Source of the DNA: Tritrichomonas musculus
Taxonomy: Eukaryota; Parabasalia; Tritrichomonadida; Tritrichomonadidae
Direction of reading: 5' to 3'
NCBI GenBank assembly: GCA_039105265.1
Contig: JAPFFF010000012.1
Span: 2,356,001 to 2,420,000 of the forward strand
DNA: 64,000 nucleotides
The notes beneath the pieces were generated by a model. That model was given only the letters and a program-made list of their open reading frames with translations, was not told the origin of the DNA and made no database searches. The position numbers and the translations under genes are program-made. Below, one piece after another: positions 57,001 through 62,887 of the stretch (within the stretch, counting starts at the first letter, position 1; every line of letters starts with the position of its first letter).

Positions 57001-58934
57001 TCCAAAATCTCGTCAGCAAAGCAAGAGAAGACAAAGAATTACTTGAAGCAGTTCAATCAACTCTTCCAGAAAGCCCACCACACAATAAAGCTTCCGATGA
57101 CTCAGCATCAGCACATCGATCAAGATCAGCTGATTACTTCAGACTTATTCATCAATTGGAAGACTTTGTATCGATTTATTCACCATCTGATGAGAACAAC
57201 AACAAACGACTTGAAGAATTGAATGATGATGAGTTTGCCAGAATGATTGATACAGCAAGGAAGAATAAATTGATGGCTGATGCAATTAGATCATCACTAC
57301 CTGATTCATCATCATCACCTGAAGAAGTTGAAAAGAGAATCAAGTCACTAGAATCTCGTTCCAACGAACTTGATAAAGTATCCAATCAATTCAATCAAGT
57401 TTTGCATGCAATTGATGAAACTGACACCAAACCAGAAGCAAGAGAACATAATGAAAAAGAAATTCTTGCTGAAAACAATACTAAAACATCTCTCTTAAAT
57501 GCAAGAGATATTACTAATGAACAATTATCTGGAATCATTACAAAAGCCAAGAAATCAAATGAAATTACTTCAGCAGTGAACAGAACTCTTCCGGAAAATT
57601 CATCGACCGGAAAAGAAGTCGAAGATACAATTAATGATCTTAAATTAAGATCAGTTGAACTTGACCGAATTTCACAAGCCTTTGATAAAGTATTGGAAGC
57701 AATTAAACCAACCAAAGAACACCAAGAAGAAGCTCCAATTACATCCAGAAACATTTCTGATCAACAATTACTAGAAGTCGTTTCAGATGCCAAGCAAGCC
57801 AATGAAATCACAACAGTTATACATAAAACTCTTCCTGAGAATTCATCAACAGCACAAGAAGTTGAAGATACTGTTAACACATTCAAATCACGCTCAAATG
57901 AACTTGATGAAGTTTCACAACAACTAGAAAATCAAACAAGTGAATTTGAGAAACTTCGAAGTCAACTTCGAGATATCTTTGATATTTATAACAACGATAA
58001 TGATAATATTAATAATGAATACTCTAATGCTAATATAAATAAAGACGATTTGAATGAATTAAGAGACATTAAACATGATATTGTTACCAATGAAGATGAA
58101 ATTTTAGATGAACAAATTTCTCAATTAATTGATAAAGTTAAAAGAAGTAAAGATATTACAACAGTAGTTGAAACTTCTTTCCCTGACGATTCTCAAAATG
58201 CTCAACAAGTTGAGAACAAGATAAAATCGCTCGAAGAACGATCAACTCAACTTGATGACGTTTTCAGGAAACTTGAATCACAAACGGAAGAACTTCAACG
58301 TTCACGTAAACAACTTGAAGAAGTTTCTAAACTTCTTAACGTTGAAGGTGATGAAAATATTGGAGAAATGAATGAAGAAGAATTCACAGACTTCATTGAA
58401 AGAACCAAATCTCAACAAGAACAACAGAAACAAGCTTCTGGAAATAAGAATCAAGTTCAATCACGAGGTGTTCGAATTGAGGAGATGAAAAGAACACTTG
58501 ATGGCTTTGATCGTGTTGTTAGACAACTTGATTCATTCTTGCAAGTTTTCAGTGGCGAAGGTGAAAATGCTGAAGAATTAAGTGAAGATGAATTCACTCA
58601 TATTCTTGAAAAAGCAAAGAAAGAATCCGATATCGCACTTGCCGTTAAAACTACTCTTCCTAGGCATTCTTCTTGTGGAGAAGAAGTAAAGACTACGATT
58701 AACATCCTCAAACTCAGATCTTCTGAACTTGACAAAGTGAGAAAACAATTGGCTGATACTTTGAATGAACTTGCAAAAGTTAGAAAACAACTTAATACAA
58801 TTATTAGTACTAATGCAATGATGAGCATATCACATTTCACAAATACTAATGATAATGCTAATACTGGTTTCACAGGATATTCTACAAGCGACTCTCTTGA
58901 TTTCTTATCCAATAATGATCACTTATATATTTAA
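39093..58934 (+). CDS. Giant coiled-coil repeat protein (6613 aa)
   Basis: Single uninterrupted frame of 19.8 kb. Residues 1-365 are unique, acidic and helical. Residues 366-5540 form a tandem array built from three modules: a core (QQLEAIAKAFNIDLSKEDGS through ILEQAKK, 36 copies), one of two alternative cassettes after each core (ELSEAIERTLPDNSNDGES type, 19; or ELRDYLQTSNGEGNEEINVE type, 17), and a variable number of 14-residue units NETKEALDNKSNEL. Residues 5540-6613 hold diverged forms of the same motif plus an Asn-rich linker (about 5836-5880). Nearly all is predicted coiled coil; no signal peptide or membrane span is seen. Likely a cytoskeletal or scaffold filament of the host; trichomonads have many such proteins. 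The exact role is unknown. Confidence 0.9.
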   Translation: MNLTQLLNNDNFNQIIELRQHIAAQSKWTFYLNHIIEQIKNNLIDAEKKLNLKYDLRKVDDTKPFNYICDNFQQFIDFTLNLYDQIKDRGGLEGIDEKLKRSDEILSELESPEFKRAKIADGIIQNYLGEAYELNDLEEILTANSKNENDSIRLLGESLTEKYGPEITADDLQKKSEVDEESLDFANQVRKTFPNSPNDQHILNLLRKMKKELVNSKNKIDSLQHQIDDAQKDVDFAKEIRNQLPDFNDEDIEEKIRNLKEFTNNNITTDAVKERGIDLNISNIEDDEEKNKAMSRLGELISIFNKGTLNEDDSNIEPEQIVKEMSDDNYAQVLNEAKKSKELSDVVERTLPEDSINGETAENKINELKTHSNELDNKSNELTETQKELDKTRQQLEAIAKAFNIDLSKEDGSDNQDNGLSDEQLNQILEQAKKNKELSEAIERTLPDNSNDGESISNKINELKTRSEELDTKTKELTETKEALDNKSNELNETKEALDNKSNELNETKEALDNKSNELNETKEALDNKSNELNETKETLDNKSNELTETQKELDRTRQQLEAIAKAFNIDLSKEDGSDNKDNGLSDEQLNQILEQAKKNKELSEAIERTLPDNSNDGESISNKINELKTRSEELDTKTKELTETKEALDNKSNELNETKETLDNKSNELTETQKELDRTRQQLEAIAKAFNIDLSKEDGSDNKDNGLSDEQLNQILEQAKKDKELRDYLQTSNGEGNEEINVEHMKERQAAHEQTCQQLNETKEALDNKSNELNETKEALDNKSNELNETKEALDNKSNELTETQKELDRTRQQLEAIAKAFNIDLSKEDGSDNKDNGLSDEQLNQILEQAKKDKELRDYLQTSNGEGNEEINVEHMKERQAAHEQTCQQLNETKEALDNKSNELNETKEALDNKSNELTETQKELDRTRQQLEAIAKAFNIDLSKEDGSDNKDNGLSDEQLNQILEQAKKDKELRDYLQTSNGEGNEEINVEHMKERQAAHEQTCQQLNETKEALDNKSNELNETKEALDNKSNELTETQKELDRTRQQLEAIAKAFNIDLSKEDGSDNKDNGLSDEQLNQILEQAKKDKELRDYLQTSNGEGNEEINVEHMKERQAAHEQTCQQLNETKEALDNKSNELNETKEALDNKSNELNETKEALDNKSNELTETQKELDRTRQQLEAIAKAFNIDLSKEDGSDNKDNGLSDEQLNQILEQAKKDKELRDYLQTSNGEGNEEINVEHMKERQAAHEQTCQQLNETKEALDNKSNELNETKEALDNKSNELNETKEALDNKSNELTETQKELDRTRQQLEAIAKAFNIDLSKEDGSDNKDNGLSDEQLNQILEQAKKDKELRDYLQTSNGEGNEEINVEHMKERQAAHEQTCQQLNETKEALDNKSNELNETKEALDNKSNELNETKEALDNKSNELTETQKELDRTRQQLEAIAKAFNIDLSKEDGSDNKDNGLSDEQLNQILEQAKKNKELSEAIERTLPDNSNDGESISNKINELKTRSEELDTKTKELTETKEALDNKSNELNETKELLDNKSNELTETQKELDRTIQQLEAIAKAFNIDLSKEDGSDNKDNGLSDEQLNQILEQAKKDKELRDYLQTSNGEGNEEINVEHMKERQAAHEQTCQQLNETKEALDNKSNELNETKEALDNKSNELTETQKELDRTRQQLEAIAKAFNIDLSKEDGSDNKDNGLSDEQLNQILEQAKKDKELRDYLQTSNGEGNEEINVEHMKERQAAHEQTCQQLNETKEALDNKSNELNETKEALDNKSNELNETKEALDNKSNELNETKEALDNKSNELTETQKELDRTRQQLEAIAKAFNIDLSKEDGSDNKDNGLSDEQLNQILEQAKKDKELRDYLQTSNGEGNEEINVEHMKERQAAHEQTCQQLNETKEALDNKSNELNETKEALDNKSNELHETKEALDNKSNELNETKEALDNKSNELTETQKELDRTRQQLEAIAKAFNIDLSKEDGSDNKDNGLSDEQLNQILEQAKKNKELSEAIERTLPDNSNDGESISNKINELKTRSEELDTKTKELTETKEALDNKSNELTETQKALDNKSNELNETKEALDNKSNELTETQKELDRTRQQLEAIAKAFNIDLSKEDGSDNKDNGLSDEQLNQILEQAKKNKELSEAIERTLPDNSNDGESISNKINELKTRSEELDTKTKELTETKEALDNKSNELNETKELLDNKSNELTETQKELDRTIQQLEAIAKAFNIDLSKEDGSDNKDNGLSDEQLNQILEQAKKNKELSEAIERTLPDNSNDGESISNKINELKTRSEELDTKTKELTETKEALDNKSNELTETQKELDRTRQQLEAIAKAFNIDLSKEDGSDNKDNGLSDEQLNQILEQAKKDKELRDYLQTSNGEGNEEINVEHMKERQAAHEQTCQQLNETKEALDNKSNELNETKEALDNKSNELTETQKELDRTRQQLEAIAKAFNIDLSKEDGSDNKDNGLSDEQLNQILEQAKKDKELRDYLQTSNGEGNEEINVEHMKERQAAHEQTCQQLNETKEALDNKSNELNETKEALDNKSNELTETQKELDRTRQQLEAIAKAFNIDLSKEDGSDNKDNGLSDEQLNQILEQAKKDKELRDYLQTSNGEGNEEINVEHMKERQAAHEQTCQQLNETKEALDNKSNELNETKEALDNKSNELTETQKELDRTRQQLEAIAKAFNIDLSKEDGSDNKDNGLSDEQLNQILEQAKKNKELSEAIERTLPDNSNDGESISNKINELKTRSEELDTKTKELTETKEALDNKSNELNETKEALDNKSNELNETKEALDNKSNELNETKEALDNNSNVLTETQKELDRTRQQLEAIAKAFNIDLSKEDGSDNKDNGLSDEQLNQILEQAKKNKELSEAIERTLPDNSNDGESISNKINELKTRSEELDTKTKELTETKEALDNKSNELNETKELLDNKSNELNETKEALDNKSNELNETKEALDNKSNELTETQKELDRTIQQLEAIAKAFNIDLSKEDGSDNKDNGLSDEQLNQILEQAKKNKELSEAIERTLPDNSNDGESISNKINELKTRSEELDTKTKELTETKEALDNKSNELNETKELLDNKSNELNETKEALDNKSNELNETKEALDNKSNELTETQKELDRTSQQLEAIAKAFNIDLSKEDGSDNKDNGLSDEQLNQILEQAKKDKELRDYLQTSNGEGNEEINVEHMKERQAAHEQTCQQLNETKEALDNKSNELNETKEALDNKSNELTETQKELDRTRQQLEAIAKAFNIDLSKEDGSDNKDNGLSDEQLNQILEQAKKNKELSEAIERTLPDNSNDGESISNKINELKTRSEELDTKTKELTETKEALDNKSNELTETQKALDNKSNELNETKEALDNKSNVLTETQKELDRTRQQLEAIAKAFNIDLSKEDGSDNKDNGLSDEQLNQILEQAKKNKELSEAIERTLPDNSNDGESISNKINELKTRSEELDTKTKELTETKEALDNKSNELNETKETLDNKSNELNETKELLDNKSNELTETQKELDRTIQQLEAIAKAFNIDLSKEDGSDNKDNGLSDEQLNQILEQAKKNKELSEAIERTLPDNSNDGESISNKINELKTRSEELDTKTKELTETKEALDNKSNELNETKELLDNKSNELTETQKELDRTIQQLEAIAKAFNIDLSKEDGSDNKDNGLSDEQLNQILEQAKKNKELSEAIERTLPDNSNDGESISNKINELKTRSEELDTKTKELTETKEALDNKSNELNETKELLDNKSNELTETQKELDRTRQQLEAIAKAFNIDLSKEDGSDNKDNGLSDEQLNQILEQAKKNKELSEAIERTLPDNSNDGESISNKINELKTRSEELDTKTKELTETKEALDNKSNELTETQKALDNKSNELNETKEALDNKSNVLTETQKELDRTRQQLEAIAKAFNIDLSKEDGSDNKDNGLSDEQLNQILEQAKKNKELSEAIERTLPDNSNDGESISNKINELKTRSEELDTKTKELTETKEALDNKSNELTETQKALDNKSNELNETKEALDNKSNELNETKEALDNKSNELNETKEALDNKSNELNETKEALDNKSNELNEMKEALDNKSNELNETKEALDNKSNELNEMKEALDNKSYELNETKELLDNKSNELNETKELLDNKSNELNETKILLDNKSNELNETKEALDNKSNELNETKEALDNKSNELNETKKALEYKSNELNETKEALDNKSNELNETKEALDNKSYELNETKEALDNKSNELTETQKELDRTRQQLEAIAKAFNIDLSKEDGSDNKDNGLSDEQLNQILEQAKKNKELSEAIERTLPDNSNDGESISNKINELKTRSEELDTKTKELTETKEALDNKSNELTETQKALDNKSNELNEIKEALDNKSNELNETKEALDNKSNELNETKEALDNKSNELNETKELLDNKSNELNETKELLDNKSNELNETKELLDNKSNELNETKELLDNKSNELNETKELLDNKSNELNETKELLDNKSNELNETKELLDNKSNELNETKELLDNKSNELNETKEALDNKSYELNETKEALDNKSNELTETQKELDRTRQQLEAIAKAFNIDLSKEDGSDNKDNGLSDEQLNQILEQAKKDKELRDYLQTSNGEGNEEINVEHMKERQAAHEQTCQQLNETKEALDNKSNELNETKEALDNKSNELTETQKELDRTRQQLEAIAKAFNIDLSKEDGSDNKDNGLSDEQLNQILEQAKKNKELSEAIERTLPDNSNDGESISNKINELKTRSEELDTKTKELTETKEALDNKSNELNETKELLDNKSNELTETQKALDNKSNELNETKETLDNKSNELNEMKEALDNKSNELTETQKELDRTRQQLEAIAKAFNIDLSKEDGSDNKDNGLSDEQLNQILEQAKKDKELRDYLQTSNGEGNEEINVEHMKERQAAHEQTCQQLNETKEALDNKSNELNETKEALDNKSNELTETQKELDRTRQQLEAIAKAFNIDLSKEDGSDNKDNGLSDEQLNQILEQAKKDKELRDYLQTSNGEGNEEINVEHMKERQAAHEQTCQQLNETKEALDNKSNELNETKEALDNKSNELTETQKELDRTRQQLEAIAKAFNIDLSKEDGSDNKDNGLSDEQLNQILEQAKKNKELSEAIERTLPDNSNDGESISNKINELKTRSEELDTKTKELTETKEALDNKSNELTETQKALDNKSNELNETKEALDNKSNELTETQKELDRTRQQLEAIAKAFNIDLSKEDGSDNKDNGLSDEQLNQILEQAKKDKELRDYLQTSNGEGNEEINVEHMKERQAAHEQTCQQLNETKEALDNKSNELNETKEALDNKSNELNETKEALDNKSNELTETQKELDRTRQQLEAIAKAFNIDLSKEDGSDNKDNGLSDEQLNQILEQAKKNKELSEAIERTLPDNSNDGESISNKINELKTRSEELDTKTKELTETKEALDNKSNELTETQKALDNKSNELNEIKEALDNKSNELNETKEALDNKSNELNETKEALDNKSNEINKTKEALDNKSNELTETQKELLRSQNQLHEILCALHLNESNPSFSQLDDEEYTQLLEKARKIQELSSAACESFPECSENPNEIKSFANNLKSRAIELTEEQERLQSQLERTRGQLRGFVDIYEPKENEEPELADEEFNAIIEKAKRDRELSQAVQDSLPDHCSTGEEAANEIKQLQASTEKLKQQLRELASAIEGFEDPEIIDEDLTDSQVEEVITKAKQANHIIHVVDKLLLNSKRSNGKRKSHRKHRSNLNVDPSYSEESNDYLGSSFTDSSSNNLIPVSPSKHETAEPTTSILIEEEEEDRESNQPNSSSTITANINNNDNIINNDNNNNNNYNGNNNNASNNDNNGANLADGSTDNQEYVDDITYSNEVANKINYLKNRSAELDSANETVSSLNSEIDHLKQQLENRTNELVDTQKQLMSLYDIIEVIQGEPVNPEDLTPEMIQNLVSKAREDKELLEAVQSTLPESPPHNKASDDSASAHRSRSADYFRLIHQLEDFVSIYSPSDENNNKRLEELNDDEFARMIDTARKNKLMADAIRSSLPDSSSSPEEVEKRIKSLESRSNELDKVSNQFNQVLHAIDETDTKPEAREHNEKEILAENNTKTSLLNARDITNEQLSGIITKAKKSNEITSAVNRTLPENSSTGKEVEDTINDLKLRSVELDRISQAFDKVLEAIKPTKEHQEEAPITSRNISDQQLLEVVSDAKQANEITTVIHKTLPENSSTAQEVEDTVNTFKSRSNELDEVSQQLENQTSEFEKLRSQLRDIFDIYNNDNDNINNEYSNANINKDDLNELRDIKHDIVTNEDEILDEQISQLIDKVKRSKDITTVVETSFPDDSQNAQQVENKIKSLEERSTQLDDVFRKLESQTEELQRSRKQLEEVSKLLNVEGDENIGEMNEEEFTDFIERTKSQQEQQKQASGNKNQVQSRGVRIEEMKRTLDGFDRVVRQLDSFLQVFSGEGENAEELSEDEFTHILEKAKKESDIALAVKTTLPRHSSCGEEVKTTINILKLRSSELDKVRKQLADTLNELAKVRKQLNTIISTNAMMSISHFTNTNDNANTGFTGYSTSDSLDFLSNNDHLYI
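40190..55715 (+). repeat. Hierarchical tandem repeat array inside the giant gene
   Basis: Core-to-core distances are 354+42k bases when the ELRDYLQ cassette is used and 327+42k when the ELSEAIER cassette is used, with k from 0 to 17. The 42-base unit encodes 14 residues (two heptads). Longest runs of the 42-base unit lie at about 51190-51890 and 52200-52800. Copies are almost identical at DNA level, so the array is kept uniform by unequal exchange or conversion. Open frames in other phases here are repeat artefacts. Confidence 0.95.
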
Positions 58935-59467
58935 TTTTTTTTTGTGTTATTTGTTTTGGACTCCTAATTGATCTTTTGGTGATTAATGTTTTATTTATTC
59001 GAATATTCTGTTTTGTTTTGTTTTATTTCTTCTTTTTTATTATTATTATATAAAAAATAATTACATTTGCCTTAAATATTCATTATCAATTTATTCTTAT
59101 AAAATGCGAATTAATTATTTTAAAAGCTAATGCAGAAATAAGTATTTCTATCTCTCAATCAAATTTGAGCAATGAAAAGAATTTGTCTTTTTATGCAATT
59201 CAAACTTTTTTCTAGTTATAATAATTATATATCATATAAACAATTATTTTTGTTTGTAAAAAGAAAATTACTGAATGTAAAACAAAAGTTTATATATGAT
59301 AAAACTCTAATTGATAAAAAATATTGTTAATGACTTGAGGTACTTATTTAAATATCAATTCCATATAAACTTTCCCATTCTATCTTATTTTTTCCATAAA
59401 AGAAAAAAAATAATGAAGGAGATAATTAAAAGTAAAAAAGAGATGCTTATATAATTCATATAAGAAT
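58935..59467. other. Intergenic, AT-rich
   Basis: 3' flank of the giant gene and 3' flank of the convergent small membrane-protein gene. It begins with a T-run directly after the stop codon and a TTTTG-rich stretch (58970-59040). No gene or RNA was recognised. Confidence 0.6.
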
Positions 59468-59674
59468 TCAAATAGAATCATCTAATGATGGGAGAGTAGG
59501 TTTTGGAAATCGATCTTTGAGGAAGAAATAATATATTAAAAATATAATTAAATAAATTAATAATATCCCACTATATAAGATAATATTTTGTTTTCGAGTA
59601 AATTTTGGAATTTGATTTTTGCCAAATCCTTTCTTTTTATCATTATCGTCTTTTCCATTTTGAGAATTTTCCAT
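59468..59674 (-). CDS. Small single-span membrane protein (68 aa)
   Basis: The charged N-terminus (MENSQNGKDDNDKKKGFGKN) is followed by one clear membrane segment at about residues 30-52 (IILYSGILLIYLIIFLIYYF) and a short Lys/Pro-rich tail. With no signal peptide and the span near the C-terminal third, it is probably a tail-anchored or single-pass endomembrane protein. TCATTTTAATC, matching the trichomonad initiator, lies about 20 bases before the ATG. It is divergent from 59772 with 97 bases between the starts. Confidence 0.65.
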   Translation of the reverse strand: MENSQNGKDDNDKKKGFGKNQIPKFTRKQNIILYSGILLIYLIIFLIYYFFLKDRFPKPTLPSLDDSI

Positions 59675-59771
59675 TGAAAGAATTGATTAAAATGACGTTA
59701 ATATAATTTATTTTGTAAACGTCTAATAATTTAATATGTACGTTTAATTACACAAAATATTATATCATCAA
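59675..59771. promoter_or_regulatory. Divergent promoter region
   Basis: 97 bases between two divergent start codons. On the plus strand TATATCATCAAATGG places a TCATC-type initiator immediately before the ATG; on the minus strand TCATTTTAATC plays that part. The short untranslated leaders are typical of trichomonads. Confidence 0.5.
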
Positions 59772-61058
59772 ATGGATCAAGAAGATCAATTTCATTCATT
59801 TTGGGGAGAACCAACACAAATGCTTGACCCAGGCTTGCCTTTTTTTATTCCAGAAATTCCGAAATTACCATTTGAAGAACAAGTACCTTCACCAAATGCT
59901 CACGAGTTTTCAGAAGGATTTCAATTATCACCAACACTAATCCCTATGAGTTCAGCTCCAATATCAACAGTAGCATTTCCATCATTCAATACCAATGAAC
60001 CAGACATGCTTGATAAAAGTTCTGAAACCTTATACTCTCTTCGAAAGTATACGCCTGCTCAACCATCAATTGAAGAAAATATAAGCCAAATGAATGATTT
60101 TAACATTTATTCCAATTACTCTCAACCAGAACCTACTATTAAAACTAAAGTAAAAACACCTCGTTCACAAAAAACAAAGCATTCCAAAAAAACAAAATTA
60201 AATTCATCTTTAACAGCTGATCAGATTCCAAATATTCAAATCAGTTCCAATACCATTTCATCAAGTCAAACACAAGAATTTTTTGAAAATTTATCTAAAG
60301 TCCTAGATAAGCCTTTAACTAAGGAACAAATTGCATTTATTTCAAATATTTTACCAAGAGGGGAAAATCAAAATGTTATTAATGTTTCACCCAATAACCA
60401 TAATAATACTAATAATACTAATAATACTAATTGTATTACTAATAACATTAGTAATATAACACAGAAAAAAATCACAAACTCTTTTAATCAGAGAGTTCGT
60501 GATATTAATAACAGACCTAATGTTCGATTGAATGATGATACAGATTTTAATTTATCTTGCCAAGAGAGTGAATTTGTTATTAACCCTCAGAAACTTGGGT
60601 TTATTCCATCAAATTCATGGATGGACAAAGAGATAACTTTCGGATACTTAGTTACTTCATTTTTCCAGAAAAGAAATAATGCATCTTCACGCTTTTCGCA
60701 CAAATTATATAATGCATTGCGCTTATCTTCAGCCCATCCAAACTTGACTCCTTACATAGGTGTTGAATGGATTACACCCACAATACTTAAAGTTAACAAA
60801 TACACGTTTGCACGCTTATTAAGAATTAAAACTATTGATGGGAGCTTGTTCCATCAACAAGGAAATTTCCCATCACATGGCTTTGTTGAATTGACAGAAA
60901 GAGAAGCTCATGAGTTTCTAACCCCAAATCAATTGGAAGATGTTGATTATGAGACCGTTAGACTGCTGAGGCATCCTGCTGGGATTTTTACAAGAGATTG
61001 CACTGGCTCAGATATTGCCGATTGCAAATGGATAAATTCTCGTCGGAGACTTCAGTGA
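59772..61058 (+). CDS. Initiator-binding-domain-like DNA-binding protein (428 aa)
   Basis: Pro/Ser-rich N-terminal 110 residues; a basic stretch (KTKVKTPRSQKTKHSKKTK, about 120-140) that could direct nuclear import; an Asn-rich linker (about 212-235). The C-terminal domain of about 160 residues carries SRFSHKLYNALRL, PYIGVEWITPTILKVNKYTF, ARLLRIKTIDGSLFHQQGNF and PSHGFVELTEREAHEF. This pattern resembles the winged-helix initiator-binding domain family (IBP39 type) expanded in trichomonads, recalled from memory and not searched. If right, it is a promoter-recognition factor binding TCA(+1)-type initiators. Otherwise it is a nuclear DNA-binding protein of unknown class. Confidence 0.6.
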   Translation: MDQEDQFHSFWGEPTQMLDPGLPFFIPEIPKLPFEEQVPSPNAHEFSEGFQLSPTLIPMSSAPISTVAFPSFNTNEPDMLDKSSETLYSLRKYTPAQPSIEENISQMNDFNIYSNYSQPEPTIKTKVKTPRSQKTKHSKKTKLNSSLTADQIPNIQISSNTISSSQTQEFFENLSKVLDKPLTKEQIAFISNILPRGENQNVINVSPNNHNNTNNTNNTNCITNNISNITQKKITNSFNQRVRDINNRPNVRLNDDTDFNLSCQESEFVINPQKLGFIPSNSWMDKEITFGYLVTSFFQKRNNASSRFSHKLYNALRLSSAHPNLTPYIGVEWITPTILKVNKYTFARLLRIKTIDGSLFHQQGNFPSHGFVELTEREAHEFLTPNQLEDVDYETVRLLRHPAGIFTRDCTGSDIADCKWINSRRRLQ

Positions 61059-61162
61059 AGTCATTTTGTTTATTTATTTTTTTTTATTAAACAATTATAC
61101 GACATTGTAAGGTATTAAGCAAATTTTTCATTTTCTTCTCATTTTATTTATCTAATCTTTTA

Positions 61163-61194
<32 letters not shown>

Positions 61195-61422
61195 TTAAAT
61201 TAACATATTGTATGCTTTCAAAAAAAGAAGCAAAGAAGGGCCTCTAGTTTCTTTCAATAGAATTGCACTTATGCTAAATATTATATATAAATAAATATAT
61301 ACTTAAATATATATAACATATAATTTCCTATTTGAAATATCTGCGTTCTTTTTTATAAATACATGTTGAGTTACAATTAAAAATAAAAATAACCAAATCA
61401 TGCATTGCTTCATTCTTCAAAA
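61059..61422. other. Intergenic between convergent genes
   Basis: 364 bases containing a T-run of about 25 near 61162-61187 and AT-rich sequence. No gene is seen. Confidence 0.6.
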
Positions 61423-62013
61423 TCATTGATAATTGTTGATAATATCAGACGATTTTCTTGTATGGAGAACTTTGAAATTAACATTATTTGTTTGTCTGTT
61501 AAAAATACTTTCATTATCATTTGAATATTCATTTTCCGACAAAGAAGAGAAATGAAGGAAGGATTTTGGGTAAATATTTTCTTTATCGTTTTCACAATCA
61601 ATCAAAGTTAACATATAGCGAGCTGTAATACTTTTTCTAGAGTCTGATATGAAACAAGGTATTCCTTTCCCTTGAATATTGATTCCTTTAAAAAGATCAG
61701 CTATTACCGGCGTTAATTTACCAGCAATAATATCTTGAATTATTTGCGGTATATTTTTTCCATTTGACGAACTAATTTGTGAAGTATTGGTATCATAACT
61801 AACCCTTGCCATTTCAAAGTATGGCATTCCTCCCATTGCAAAAGAACGGAGTGAAAAATAATTTTTGTTGAGTTCTACGTCAAGAAAAATGTCATAATCT
61901 TTTCTAAATTCATCAAAAAGATGATGATGATTGATATTTCCATTTTTGTTAGCTTTGACACTAGATGAGCGATGTTTATTGCTTTTGTTTGGATAAGAAT
62001 ATGAACGTTTCAT
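61423..62013 (-). CDS. Uncharacterised host protein (196 aa)
   Basis: Basic Ser-rich N-terminus (MKRSYSYPNKSNKHRSSSVK), then a folded-looking region (FDEFRKDYDIFLDVELNKNY, ARVSYDTNTSQISSS, IIAGKLTPVIADLFKGINIQ, ISDSRKSITARYMLTLI) and an Asn/Ser-rich tail. No family is recognised. TTCATATAC lies just before the ATG and fits a trichomonad initiator. Single-copy-looking composition like its neighbours suggests a real host gene. Confidence 0.6.
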   Translation of the reverse strand: MKRSYSYPNKSNKHRSSSVKANKNGNINHHHLFDEFRKDYDIFLDVELNKNYFSLRSFAMGGMPYFEMARVSYDTNTSQISSSNGKNIPQIIQDIIAGKLTPVIADLFKGINIQGKGIPCFISDSRKSITARYMLTLIDCENDKENIYPKSFLHFSSLSENEYSNDNESIFNRQTNNVNFKVLHTRKSSDIINNYQ

Positions 62014-62512
62014 GTATATGAATCTATAAGATAAACTTTTTAAGGGTATTGATTAAATTATTTTTTAATGAAATTCAGAAGATTTTATACTTTTATTTTT
62101 AATTCAATAATGAATTAAAAAATATTTATTCTCAATTTACCTTTTTTTAATAGATATACCAAAACATGAATATCATGAGTTGCTTTAAACATTTTGCAAT
62201 TTTAAAATATCCAAAGATAAGATAAATATAAATATAAATCAAAATTTTAAAATCTTAAAATAGTATAGCATATAGTTTTATAGATTCAAATGGAAGTAAA
62301 AATATTGGTGGGTAAAAAAGTAATTTCGTCACCATTTTTAAAACACTTAGAATCATTTACTTTTAATAAAAATAAGATATATAATAATATATGATATTAA
62401 CATTTTAATGTATTATTTTGATTCTTAAAATAATAAAGGGAGCCAAAATTTTTATTAAAATTTGGCGAGAAGTGTTCTTGAAAATTAACGTCTTTAAACG
62501 TATTTTTTTTTC
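62014..62512. other. AT-rich intergenic region
   Basis: About 500 bases upstream of the divergent host gene and of the mariner remnant. GTGGGTAAAAAAG at about 62310 and GTGGGACACT at about 62940 might be related to transposon ends but do not match well enough to call TIRs. Confidence 0.5.
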
Positions 62513-62887
62513 ATGAATGAAGATCAAATAGAAATACGCTCGGTGGTGAAATTCTTATGGCTCAAAGACTATAATAACAAAGACATATATGAAGAGATTT
62601 GTTCTGTATATGGTGAAGAGAAAATGACGCTCCGAGAAATTCAAAACAGAACTAAAAGTCTCGAAGAGTGAAATCATTCACTTTTTGATAAAGTTCGATC
62701 AGGACGACCATTAAAAAATGATTTAATAGATCCAATTTCACATATAATGGAAGAAGATCCTTATATAAGTACGAAAAAATTAGCCAAAAAATTAAATGTT
62801 GCTAAACAGACCATAAAACGTATATTAATTGAAGAATTACACATGGTTAAAATAAACTTCAAATTCGTAATTAGTATCTCATTGTAG
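62513..62887 (+). pseudogene. Mariner-type transposase N-terminal remnant
   Basis: The frame from 62513 begins MNEDQIEIRSVVKFLWLKDY, continues with EEICSVYGEEKMTLREIQNR, is interrupted by TGA at 62669-62671, then resumes in frame with FDKVRSGRPLKNDL, HIMEEDPYISTKKLAKKLNV and AKQTIKRILIEELHMVK before ending near 62887. This is the paired-like double helix-turn-helix domain of mariner transposases (two HTH motifs joined by the GRP-type linker). The catalytic DDD domain is absent, so the copy is a truncated plain DNA transposon. A trichomonad mariner (Tvmar1) is known; membership was not tested. Confidence 0.75.
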
